From the NCBI GenBank assembly GCA_016933955.1, contig JAFGTT010000015.1:62001-126000 (forward strand): 64,000 nucleotides of DNA, given 5' to 3'. Below the pieces are notes generated by a model, which made no database searches, was not told the origin of the DNA, and worked only from the letters and a program-made list of their open reading frames with translations. The stretch comes from Candidatus Zixiibacteriota bacterium. GTDB taxonomy: Bacteria > Zixibacteria > MSB-5A5 > GN15 > PGXB01. Position numbers and translations under genes: made by a program. Below are positions 9,562-16,417 of this stretch, one piece after another. Position 1 is the stretch's first letter; every line of letters starts with the position of its first letter.

Positions 9562-9774
9562 TCACGAGAATATCTTATTCCATAAATATATCATAAGAAG
9601 CATAAAACCGATGCCAGAATATACTCCGAGCATATAAGCCGTGCGCCAGAATGGAACCTTCTTCTTGGGTTTGGGGAATTTCAACGGTGTCCCGCAATGT
9701 TTACAGAGTAATGCCCCCGGAGTAATCTGTTCCTTGCAATAAGGGCATATCGATGTCTTGCTGGAAACACCCAT
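9562..9774 (-). CDS. Small zinc-ribbon membrane protein
   Basis: A protein of 70 residues. It has a zinc ribbon, CPYC followed by CKHCG (residues 9-30), a Lys/Pro linker (KFPKPKKKVP), and one C-terminal membrane helix (AYMLGVYSGIGFMLLMIYLW). I start it at the ATG at 9774; a TTG at 9810 would add twelve residues and is possible. Such proteins are common in this type of genome and their role is unknown. It lies downstream of the terminator of the GH57 gene and is probably a separate unit. Confidence 0.6.
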   Translation of the reverse strand: MGVSSKTSICPYCKEQITPGALLCKHCGTPLKFPKPKKKVPFWRTAYMLGVYSGIGFMLLMIYLWNKIFS

Positions 9775-9827
9775 ACCCCCAAGATGCCGCAAATCCTCTC
9801 TTTTTGGCAATAAAAAACTGACATAAA

Positions 9828-9852
9828 AAAGGCGGGGAACAGGCCCGCCTTT
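9828..9852 (-). terminator. Rho-independent terminator of the GH57 gene
   Basis: A nine-pair stem (AAAGGCGGG with CCCGCCTTT) and a seven-base loop, followed on the minus strand by a run of Ts. It begins 20 bases after the GH57 stop codon. Confidence 0.85.
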
Positions 9853-9872
9853 ATATCATACCTGCATTATTG

Positions 9873-11609
9873 TCAAATCGGATATTCAACCCGGGCGAAC
9901 CATTCCAGTTCGATCTCGGGAAAGAGCGCATCGCGCCGTGAACAATCCCCGAGAAATTCCCAGTCGCCGGTGGACGGTTCCTCGCCCCGGATTTTCTTTT
10001 CAGCGATCTCAGCCAACTTTTTAAAATCGGCATAATGTTCCGAAATCCGTAATTCAGCATAGTCGCGAGCCGACCAGGTCGAAATCAAAAATTGCCAGTC
10101 CGAGGCCGACATCAGCATCAATTCCCGCGCCGCCTGTTTGAGAATATCCACCATTTCATTTTCAATATCACTCTTATGATCGATATAGTAACGAGCCAGT
10201 TCGGTCATTTTCTTTTCCGCTTCGTAAATTCGTTTCCAGGTCCATTCATTCTCGCTGTTGAGCCAGATATAATGATGGCCTCCCTCACCCCAGCTGCCTT
10301 CGGGAATTGAGATTATCTCGGTTGGCTGGACACGGTCATAATGCTCGCTTAAGAAAGTCAATTCGATCTGCGGGTCTTTCGCTATAGTTGTAATAACGGC
10401 CTTCAGAAATTCCGGCCCCTCAAACCACCAGTGCCCGAACAACTCGGCATCGAACGGAGCCGTTAAAATTCCGGTTCGCCCGGTCTGATCATAATACCCC
10501 GCCAGAATATCATGGACTTTTCCGGCAAAATGTCCCGAATTCTCGGGAATCCGCCGCATGGCTCCATCCCGGAAATATTCGATTTTATCGGCCAGATCCG
10601 ATTTGGCCGAGGTAACCGCCCAATAACGATGACCGCCCGGGAATCGTTTCTTGTGAAAATCAAGATAATGACCGTCGCCGGGATACCCATGTTCTCCCGA
10701 CCAGACCAATAGCCCGGTTTCAGGGTCGCGGGTGAAGATAGCCGTCGGTTTTTTCCCTTCGGCGGCGGAACTTACCAGGTACACCTCCCGCGGGGTTTTA
10801 TCCTTATCCTCCTTGCGCGGTTTGTACTCCGCTTCAAATTGCCCCCAGAGACGTTTCAGCGCTTCGAATCGGTCGATGTAAACCCCGATCGATTTGCCTC
10901 CTTTAAGAAGCGCGCTGTCAACGATAAAAAAGTCGATCCCGTTTTCTGAGAGAAATTCATCGACCCCTTTGCGATTGTAGGCATCCATGGAACCGTCAAT
11001 GGGCACCGGCGGGGCCCATTTATAACGCGGCCGATAGGCGCACTCGGGAAGCCAGATGCCTCTTGGAACCCGCCCGAAATGCTTGCGATAATTCTTGACA
11101 GCCATTTTTGTCTGCGCCTGAAGCGATTCATCCCGTGACAACAGCGGGTAATATCCATGCGTGGCGCCGCAGGTCATGATTTCAAGATAGCCGGCTTCCT
11201 GAAACCTGCGGAACTCGCCGATAATGTCACCCTTGATAGCATTATAATGGCTGAGAGTTTCGCCATAAAGGCGTTCCCACATCTGGGCATTGGCCAGCAT
11301 ATTGTCCTGGCTGTACTTATAGAATTCCTCGGCATCATGCTGCGCGGCCCGGACTTTTTGTGTCAGATAATTGCGGAATTCTTCCTTAAATGATTCATCG
11401 GCCAGCTGTTCGCACAAGACCGGGGAAATATCGAAGGTGATTTTCGGTTTGATCCCCTCGGCAATCATTTCATTGAGAACCCGGATAAGCGGGATATAGG
11501 TTTCGGCGGCCGCTTCGGATAACCAGTCCATTCCATGCGGCCAGCGTCCGTGGGCGAGGACGTACGGCAGATGATTATGTAATACAAATGCAAAATAGCC
11601 TTTTGTCAT
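9873..11609 (-). CDS. GH57 family 1,4-alpha-glucan branching enzyme
   Basis: Glycoside hydrolase family 57 protein of 578 residues; the family member it most resembles makes alpha-1,6 branches in glycogen. The conserved regions are HNHLPYV near the N-terminus, GATHGYYP, WLPECAYRP with the likely nucleophile Glu, and FDAELFGHWWFEGP with the likely acid/base Asp, then ASDWQFLIST in the C-terminal helical domain. DUF1957-type length. The start overlaps the DUF3467 gene by four bases (ATGA), so both are translated from one message. No glycogen synthase is nearby. Confidence 0.88.
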   Translation of the reverse strand: MTKGYFAFVLHNHLPYVLAHGRWPHGMDWLSEAAAETYIPLIRVLNEMIAEGIKPKITFDISPVLCEQLADESFKEEFRNYLTQKVRAAQHDAEEFYKYSQDNMLANAQMWERLYGETLSHYNAIKGDIIGEFRRFQEAGYLEIMTCGATHGYYPLLSRDESLQAQTKMAVKNYRKHFGRVPRGIWLPECAYRPRYKWAPPVPIDGSMDAYNRKGVDEFLSENGIDFFIVDSALLKGGKSIGVYIDRFEALKRLWGQFEAEYKPRKEDKDKTPREVYLVSSAAEGKKPTAIFTRDPETGLLVWSGEHGYPGDGHYLDFHKKRFPGGHRYWAVTSAKSDLADKIEYFRDGAMRRIPENSGHFAGKVHDILAGYYDQTGRTGILTAPFDAELFGHWWFEGPEFLKAVITTIAKDPQIELTFLSEHYDRVQPTEIISIPEGSWGEGGHHYIWLNSENEWTWKRIYEAEKKMTELARYYIDHKSDIENEMVDILKQAARELMLMSASDWQFLISTWSARDYAELRISEHYADFKKLAEIAEKKIRGEEPSTGDWEFLGDCSRRDALFPEIELEWFARVEYPI

Positions 11610-11941
11610 TCCTTTTCTTCTCCGGTAGATGAGGTTGAGGATTCAAAACCGATATTCTTGGACATCATAGCCTCAGGGTTACCATGAATCTTGATTTCCC
11701 CGAATTGTTTTTCGTATTTCTTCAGATTCTCTTCCAGTGTCCTCTGAAGCATTTTGGCATGAGCCGGTGTCATAATAATCCGCGATTGAACCCGGGCCTT
11801 CGGGGAACCCGGCATAACCCTTATGAAATCAAGTATCATTTCGGTCGGCGAATGGCCCAGCATAACCATATTGGCATAGATTCCCTCGGCTTCCTTTTCG
11901 CCCAGCTCGATATTTATCCGCGGCGTCTGTTTCATATCCAT
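11606..11941 (-). CDS. DUF3467 domain protein
   Basis: A protein of 111 residues with the family pattern YANMVMLGHSPTEMILDF, then a segment ending in MTPAHAKMLQRTLEENLKKYE. It has no signal or membrane helix. The biochemical role of DUF3467 is not known. The ATG at 11941 follows AGGGAGAAAGA. It is the first gene of a two-gene unit with the GH57 enzyme, joined by a four-base overlap. Confidence 0.8.
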   Translation of the reverse strand: MDMKQTPRINIELGEKEAEGIYANMVMLGHSPTEMILDFIRVMPGSPKARVQSRIIMTPAHAKMLQRTLEENLKKYEKQFGEIKIHGNPEAMMSKNIGFESSTSSTGEEKE

Positions 11942-11960
11942 TCTTTCTCCCTCTTTATTC

Positions 11961-11989
11961 TTGTATGGCAGGCGAACTTTTTATATATT
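11961..11989 (+). promoter_or_regulatory. Promoter for rfaE1
   Basis: TTGTAT (11961-11966), 17 bases, TATATT (11984-11989), placed 37 bases before the ATG at 12026. It overlaps the divergent promoter of the DUF3467-GH57 unit, so the two may compete. Confidence 0.5.
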
Positions 11990-12007
11990 GGCCATTAATT
12001 TAACCAA
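11980..12007 (-). promoter_or_regulatory. Promoter for DUF3467-GH57
   Basis: On the minus strand TTGGTT (12002-12007), 16 bases, TATAAA (11980-11985). It overlaps the rfaE1 promoter on the other strand. Confidence 0.4.
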
Positions 12008-12025
12008 TGCCAAAGAGTCTCGACC

Positions 12026-13027
12026 ATGCCGATAAAAATAGATCGAATTAATAAGATAACCGCAAATATGGGAAAAGCAAGAATATTAATTCTGGGCGAC
12101 ATTATGCTCGATGAGTATCTCTATGGATCGGTCAACCGAATATCGCCCGAGGCCCCGGTTCCGGTGGTGGAAATATTCGATGAGCAATTGCGGCTGGGTG
12201 GGGCGGCCAATGTCGCCAATAATATCGCCGCCCTCGGCAATATTCCTTGCCTGATCGGACCGGTTGGTATCGATGATGCGGCCATCAAACTATCCCAGAT
12301 ACTCAAAGACAAAAATATATCCCGGGATTACCTTGTCGACGACAACAGCCGCCGAACAACCATCAAAACCCGAATCATTGCTTCTTCCCAGCAGGTCGTT
12401 CGGGCGGATCGCGAGGACATATCCGAAATTTCAACCGAAATCGAACAGCGGATAATCAAACGGACCCAGGCCGTGATCGACACCATCAACGGGGTCGTGA
12501 TATCAGATTACGGTAAAGGAGTCATTACCGCTTCTCTGCTGGAGAAAGTCATCCCTATGTGCCGTGAGAAAGGTCTCTTTATCGGGGTTGATCCCAAGGA
12601 AAGCCACTTTTTCAATTACAAAAAAGTCTCGGTCGTAACACCCAATCATCATGAAGCCGGTTTTGTCGCCGGAAGACGGATTAAAACCGATAAAGATTTA
12701 AACGAAGTTGGCCGCTATTTACTGGAAAAACTGGAATCAGATTCGATTTTGATTACCCGGGGTGAAAAGGGTATGGCCCTGTTTTGCCCGGGTGGTGAGG
12801 TTGACTATTTTCCAACCGTGGCCCGCAATGTATATGATGTCACCGGCGCCGGCGATACAGTCGTGGCCTTGTTCGTTTCGGCCATGGCGGCGGGGGCCAC
12901 CCTCAGGGAGGCGACCGTTATCTCCAACTGCGCCGCCGGTGTGGTAGTCGGTGAGATCGGCACAGCCACAATTTCTTTGCCGATCCTGACAGAAGAACTG
13001 AAAAGAAATTTTGCCAATGGAAGTTAA
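12026..13027 (+). CDS. rfaE1: D-glycero-beta-D-manno-heptose-7-phosphate kinase (RfaE domain I)
   Basis: PfkB/ribokinase-fold kinase of 333 residues that phosphorylates heptose-7-phosphate at C1 for ADP-heptose and lipopolysaccharide core. It shows the start motif DIMLDEYLYGSVNRISPEAP, the substrate loop GGAANVANNIAALG and the anion hole with catalytic Asp in DVTGAGDTV. This is the kinase half only; the nucleotidyltransferase half is the separate gene at 13599. Between them lies a CoA-binding protein gene, whose start is 8 bases after this stop. Confidence 0.93.
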   Translation: MPIKIDRINKITANMGKARILILGDIMLDEYLYGSVNRISPEAPVPVVEIFDEQLRLGGAANVANNIAALGNIPCLIGPVGIDDAAIKLSQILKDKNISRDYLVDDNSRRTTIKTRIIASSQQVVRADREDISEISTEIEQRIIKRTQAVIDTINGVVISDYGKGVITASLLEKVIPMCREKGLFIGVDPKESHFFNYKKVSVVTPNHHEAGFVAGRRIKTDKDLNEVGRYLLEKLESDSILITRGEKGMALFCPGGEVDYFPTVARNVYDVTGAGDTVVALFVSAMAAGATLREATVISNCAAGVVVGEIGTATISLPILTEELKRNFANGS

Positions 13028-13035
13028 AAGTCATT

Positions 13036-13476
13036 ATGGATCAAACTATTCAAAATTTCATATCGGCAAAAAATCTGGCGGTTATCGGAATTTCGCTGAA
13101 AAGCAAAAAATTCGGCAACGCCGTCTATGAAACGCTGAAACAAAAGCCGTATAATGTCTTTCCGATTCATCATCGGGCAGACGCTATCGGGGGCAACCGG
13201 ACTTATCGGGATATTCATTCCCTGCCGCCGGAAGTTGATTCTGTCGTGGTCTGTCTCCGGCCGGACAAAGCCGCCCCGGCCCTGGCTAATATCGAGAAAT
13301 CCGGCATCAAGCGGGTCTGGCTTCAACAGGGTGCGAATTTCAGCGAAATCGAAAAGGAATTGCGTAAAAAAGGCATTGAAACAGTTTCGCGTAAATGCAT
13401 TTTGATGTACGCGGCCCCGGTTGAAGGCCTGCATGCCTTTCATCGTTTTATCTGGAAACTACTGGGGAAGCTGTAA
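13036..13476 (+). CDS. CoA-binding domain protein (YccU-like)
   Basis: A Rossmann-type protein of 146 residues. The nucleotide loop AVIGISLKSKKFGNAVYETL and the later KRVWLQQGANFSEIEKEL match the CoA_binding_2 family, which includes E. coli YccU. The C-terminal LMYAAPVEGLHAFHRF carries a family-type hydrophobic end. The usual Cys before the end is present in SRKCILM. Its in-vivo role is uncertain. It sits between rfaE1 and rfaE2 on one strand. Confidence 0.85.
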   Translation: MDQTIQNFISAKNLAVIGISLKSKKFGNAVYETLKQKPYNVFPIHHRADAIGGNRTYRDIHSLPPEVDSVVVCLRPDKAAPALANIEKSGIKRVWLQQGANFSEIEKELRKKGIETVSRKCILMYAAPVEGLHAFHRFIWKLLGKL

Positions 13477-13598
13477 CCGGATCGGCATTGACTTCGGCGG
13501 AGTTGTTCAATAATGGAGCAGAATAGACTATAATTGGTTCCGTTTCACCCGGCATGGTATTATTTATGAACATTAACAAATCATCTTTTTGAACTACC

Positions 13599-14081
13599 AT
13601 GAAAACACCCGACAATATATACATGACCTTCACCGAAAATCAAATCGTCCTCCTGGTCACGGGATTACGCCGGAAAGGCAAAAAAATCGTTTTCACCAAC
13701 GGCGTGTTCGATATCTTGCACTATGGACATATCGACTACCTGACTCGAGCCCGCCGTTTGGGTGATGTTCTCATCGTCGGTTTGAACCGCGACAGTTCCG
13801 TTAAAAAATTCAAACCCAGTCGTCCGATTCAAGATGAAAAAGATCGGGCCCGTATCCTGGCGGCTCTCAAAACCGTCGATTATGTCGTTTTGTTTTCGGA
13901 AGCGACCCCGGAACGCTTGATCAGACTTATTCGCCCGGATATCTTGGTCAAGGGTGCCGATTACAAAATTTCGGAAATTGTCGGGGCCGATTTCGTTAAG
14001 TCGTATGGCGGTGTTGTCAAACGTATCCGTTATCTCAAAGGCCGTTCCACGACCGCCATTATCGAAAGATTGAGATCATAA
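13599..14081 (+). CDS. rfaE2: D-glycero-beta-D-manno-heptose 1-phosphate adenylyltransferase (RfaE domain II)
   Basis: Cytidylyltransferase-fold enzyme of 160 residues that makes ADP-heptose. The signature is FTNGVFDILHYGHIDYL with the HxGH-type catalytic motif, followed by LIVGLNRDSSVKKFKPSRP and VKGADYKISEIVGADFV. I use the ATG at 13599; an ATG eight codons later is possible. A gap of 122 bases separates it from the CoA-binding gene. That gap contains TATAAT and TTGACT elements with poor spacing, so separate initiation is possible but not shown. Confidence 0.93.
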   Translation: MKTPDNIYMTFTENQIVLLVTGLRRKGKKIVFTNGVFDILHYGHIDYLTRARRLGDVLIVGLNRDSSVKKFKPSRPIQDEKDRARILAALKTVDYVVLFSEATPERLIRLIRPDILVKGADYKISEIVGADFVKSYGGVVKRIRYLKGRSTTAIIERLRS

Positions 14082-14124
14082 GATGTTCATTTAAACAGCG
14101 GCTTTTTTCTTTTCTTCGTATATC

Positions 14125-14154
14125 TTGACAATAGTCAGAACCCAAAGGTATATT
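14125..14154 (+). promoter_or_regulatory. Promoter placed directly before the DUF1858 gene
   Basis: Perfect TTGACA (14125-14130), 18 bases, TATATT (14149-14154). Transcription from it should begin at about 14161-14162, at the ATG itself, which suggests a leaderless message. Confidence 0.6.
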
Positions 14155-14161
14155 TTAGATC

Positions 14162-14359
14162 ATGATTAAAGCAAACGAATATGTTGAGGATTTGATCAAA
14201 AGGATTCCGGAACTGGACGCCTATCTCATGAAACGCGGCATCCGATGCGTTATCTGCGGCGAACCGGTCTGGGGAACGATCGGGGAACTGATCGAAAGCA
14301 AAGATATGAATGTCGGTCAGGTTCTGGCCGAAATCAACTCCGAATTCGTGAACAAATAA
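14162..14359 (+). CDS. DUF1858 domain protein
   Basis: A protein of 65 residues with the DUF1858 pattern: a short helical start ending in ELDAYLMKRGI, then RCVICGEPVWGTIGEL with two Cys. The two Cys could bind metal or form a disulfide; this is inference. There is no Shine-Dalgarno sequence, and a promoter ends eight bases before the ATG. No catalytic function is assigned to the family. It lies between rfaE2 and the convergent pyrE. Confidence 0.8.
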   Translation: MIKANEYVEDLIKRIPELDAYLMKRGIRCVICGEPVWGTIGELIESKDMNVGQVLAEINSEFVNK

Positions 14360-14425
14360 GATCCGAACCGTTGTTTTCGGACAACGCAACCCTCGCTAAT
14401 TTCCTCATCGAGACCGATTGAAAAT

Positions 14426-15019
14426 TCAACCCTGACTTTTTTGAAACTTCCGGCTCCCCCGCTGAGTCAGTGGTATACCCTTTTGGCACAGCGGGCATTC
14501 ATCCGGTTCCCAGGCATCGGCGGTAACTGATGCTAAAGGCTTAAAAGGATAATCGAATTTTACTCTGCCCCCGGAACGATCAAGAAATTCCCCAATTCCA
14601 ACTATTTCGGCATCATACTGCCTGACTAAATCAATAACTTCGAAAATCGAGGTGCCGGTGGTTAGAATGTCATCGACGATCAAAACCCGGGTCCCCGATT
14701 CGATATGGAATCCGCGTTTGAACACCCGTCCCTTCCCCCCATCGGCCGCCTCGGCATAAATGGCATTAACCCCGAGTCCCTTGGCCACTTCATAGGCAAT
14801 AATAATACCGCCGGTGGTCGGTCCCACTACCAATTCTACCCGGTCATTTTTGAATCGGGTAGCCATCTCCCGGCAGACCTGTTCACATAGGTGCGGTTGT
14901 TTGAGAATGTTGAACTTTTCGTAATAGATATCGCTGTGTTTTCCCGAAGTCAGCTTGAAATGTCCCTCCAGAAGCGCATCGGCCTTACGAAATATATCCA
15001 GAATGTCATCGTCTTTCAT
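14426..15019 (-). CDS. pyrE: Orotate phosphoribosyltransferase
   Basis: Enzyme of 197 residues that joins orotate to PRPP in pyrimidine synthesis. The PRPP loop VLIVDDILTTGTSIFEVIDL is canonical, with GPTTGGIIIAYEVAKGLG and GKHSDIYYEKF upstream. The C-terminus adds a two-Cys segment (ECPLCQKGIPLTQRGSRK) found in one OPRTase subgroup. The start at 15019 lies one base past the acpS stop, so the two genes are read together. Confidence 0.93.
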   Translation of the reverse strand: MKDDDILDIFRKADALLEGHFKLTSGKHSDIYYEKFNILKQPHLCEQVCREMATRFKNDRVELVVGPTTGGIIIAYEVAKGLGVNAIYAEAADGGKGRVFKRGFHIESGTRVLIVDDILTTGTSIFEVIDLVRQYDAEIVGIGEFLDRSGGRVKFDYPFKPLASVTADAWEPDECPLCQKGIPLTQRGSRKFQKSQG

Positions 15020-15020
15020 A

Positions 15021-15392
15021 TCAGTCCCCGGTCAGGATAGCCACCGCGGCGGCCATGGTGCGTTCATGAGTTATGGAGATTTTGACCTCTTTGTCGAATA
15101 TTTTTTCCCGGATGACATCGTCGAAATGGACATACGGTTTGCCGTACAGGTCGGTTAAAATCTGAATACAGCGCGGCGTCATTCCGGAATCCAGCAGGGT
15201 CCCCAGCGCTTTGATGACCGCTTCCTTTGAGGCGAAACGCCCCGCCAGGAATTGAACCTTATTTCGCTTTTCCCGATAGAGATTACGTTCTTCTTCGCCC
15301 AGGACACGGCGGACGAACCTGTCTCCAAAGCGGTCCAGCGCCTTCCGAATACGCTCCATATCGATTAAATCAATTCCCACCGAATAGATCAT
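15021..15392 (-). CDS. acpS: Holo-[acyl-carrier-protein] synthase
   Basis: 4-prime-phosphopantetheinyl transferase of 123 residues that activates acyl carrier protein. The magnesium and catalytic motifs are GIDLIDMERI at the start and FLAGRFASKEAVIKALGT in the middle, with KISITHERTMAAAVAIL at the end. Length is standard. It is followed by pyrE after one base. The region upstream also holds the divergent structured RNA, about 130 bases away. Confidence 0.95.
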   Translation of the reverse strand: MIYSVGIDLIDMERIRKALDRFGDRFVRRVLGEEERNLYREKRNKVQFLAGRFASKEAVIKALGTLLDSGMTPRCIQILTDLYGKPYVHFDDVIREKIFDKEVKISITHERTMAAAVAILTGD

Positions 15393-15479
15393 ACTTGATA
15401 TAACCTCACTTTTGCCGAATATGAATATAAGACAACATATGCATTAATACAATTTTTGGCAAGACTTTGAAAATATTGG

Positions 15480-15513
15480 TTGCCAGAATCTTTTTACCTG
15501 TATAAATTATAGT
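15480..15513 (+). promoter_or_regulatory. AT-rich promoter region of the structured RNA
   Basis: TTGCCA (15480-15485) is followed by several TATA-like hexamers (TATAAA 15501, TAAATT 15503, TATAGT 15508). TAAATT gives 17-base spacing, and TATAGT would start transcription at about 15520, at the foot of the RNA closing stem. Which one is used is unclear. Confidence 0.4.
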
Positions 15514-15520
15514 ATGTAAT

Positions 15521-15715
15521 GAGTCGGAGAAAGGGATATTTTGAAAAATCTCTAACAACTCATTAATGAAGGTTGTCTCCATGCAGGTTGCGCGTACGCC
15601 GTGACCCACTTATGTGGTAGCGAAAGCTAAACACCTCGGGCGGCTGTAAAAATCCTTTACCGTATGGCAATGAGGAGTTTTTTCAAATAATTTTTCCTTT
15701 CTCCGAGCTTTTTTT
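15521..15715 (+). ncRNA. Structured non-coding RNA, 6S-like architecture
   Basis: No plausible coding frame. The ends pair perfectly over ten bases (CGGAGAAAGG 15525-15534 with CCTTTCTCCG 15696-15705), and seven Ts (15709-15715) follow at once. Inside are an eight-pair helix (15541-15548 with 15679-15686), three more pairs, and CTCATT (15559-15564) with AATGAG (15669-15674). The apex has GCCG/CGGC (15598-15601, 15641-15644) enclosing CCAC-TTAT-GTGG and TAGC-GAAA-GCTA hairpins. A long bulged helix of about 190 nt recalls 6S RNA, but the branched apex is not typical. Family assignment is open. Confidence 0.6.
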
Positions 15716-15728
15716 ACCCCGAAGATTT

Positions 15729-16358
15729 TCACTCCTTCAATACCGACTGGATATCAATTTCTATGGTGTTTTCCCTGATAACCCGCCTGGTCAGCAGGAA
15801 ATAGCATTCATGACCGCCGGAGACGAAATACAGCCGATGAGGCTCTATTTCATAAACCCCGCTTTCCCGTTTCCCACCTGGCAACTGCCCGAATATCCCG
15901 ATTATTTCAAAAAGGCTTTTAAAAACAGAAGAAAATTGTCTTTGAAATTCCTCCGAGATGTCGGCGGTATTGAATTTGCCGTCATTGTCGATTCGAAAAA
16001 CCCTTTCGACACCGTTTATCGCGGCCAGTTTTTCCATCAATGTGACAGGTTTTTTCTCAGTAAAAGGTTCTGCCCTATCCACTTGCAGTTCCGGCGAATA
16101 ATCCTTACTCCTGATTATTTCAAGAACATCCATATGTTGCTTGCGAAGCAAACCCTCGACCTTGAATTTTTCTTCAATGGAAGCAATCGGTGCAACCAGG
16201 TCTTTTTGTATTTTTTGAATAACCTGACCATTGGAAATGATAGAAGTGGTCAGACGCGCATGGGGTCGGTAGGCATACTCGGTCTGTATTTGCAGTTCTT
16301 TATCGCCCTTAACGATACGCGAGGTTCTTCCCGCCGGTATAAAATCTGCTATTGCCAT
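15729..16358 (-). CDS. Uncharacterised protein, possible roadblock/LC7-like C-terminal region
   Basis: A protein of 209 residues that I do not recognise. The N-terminal half is hydrophilic, with beta-like segments (QIQTEYAYRPHARLTTSII). From about residue 105 the text MEKLAAINGVERVFRIDNDGKF resembles the start of a roadblock/LC7 fold, used in GTPase regulation and polarity systems; this is a weak sequence impression. No signal or membrane helix. A hairpin lies just upstream (16370-16396), between the nrdJ stop and this start. Confidence 0.55.
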   Translation of the reverse strand: MAIADFIPAGRTSRIVKGDKELQIQTEYAYRPHARLTTSIISNGQVIQKIQKDLVAPIASIEEKFKVEGLLRKQHMDVLEIIRSKDYSPELQVDRAEPFTEKKPVTLMEKLAAINGVERVFRIDNDGKFNTADISEEFQRQFSSVFKSLFEIIGIFGQLPGGKRESGVYEIEPHRLYFVSGGHECYFLLTRRVIRENTIEIDIQSVLKE

Positions 16359-16369
16359 AATATAACCCC

Positions 16370-16396
16370 GGGAAAAGGGGTATAAGCCCCTTTCCC
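16370..16396 (-). terminator. Hairpin between nrdJ and the next gene
   Basis: GGGAAAAGGGG (16370-16380) pairs with CCCCTTTCCC (16387-16396), one bulged base, six-base loop. On the minus strand it follows the nrdJ stop by about 21 bases and lies just before the ATG at 16358. There is no clear T-run, so it could equally be a leader hairpin or processing site. Confidence 0.45.
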
Positions 16397-16417
16397 ATCT
16401 AAGTTATATCGGCAGGT

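Noticed and set aside
15406-15609. 67-codon minus-strand ORF upstream of acpS
   Set aside because: It lies across the promoter and 5' half of the structured RNA and has no recognisable domain.
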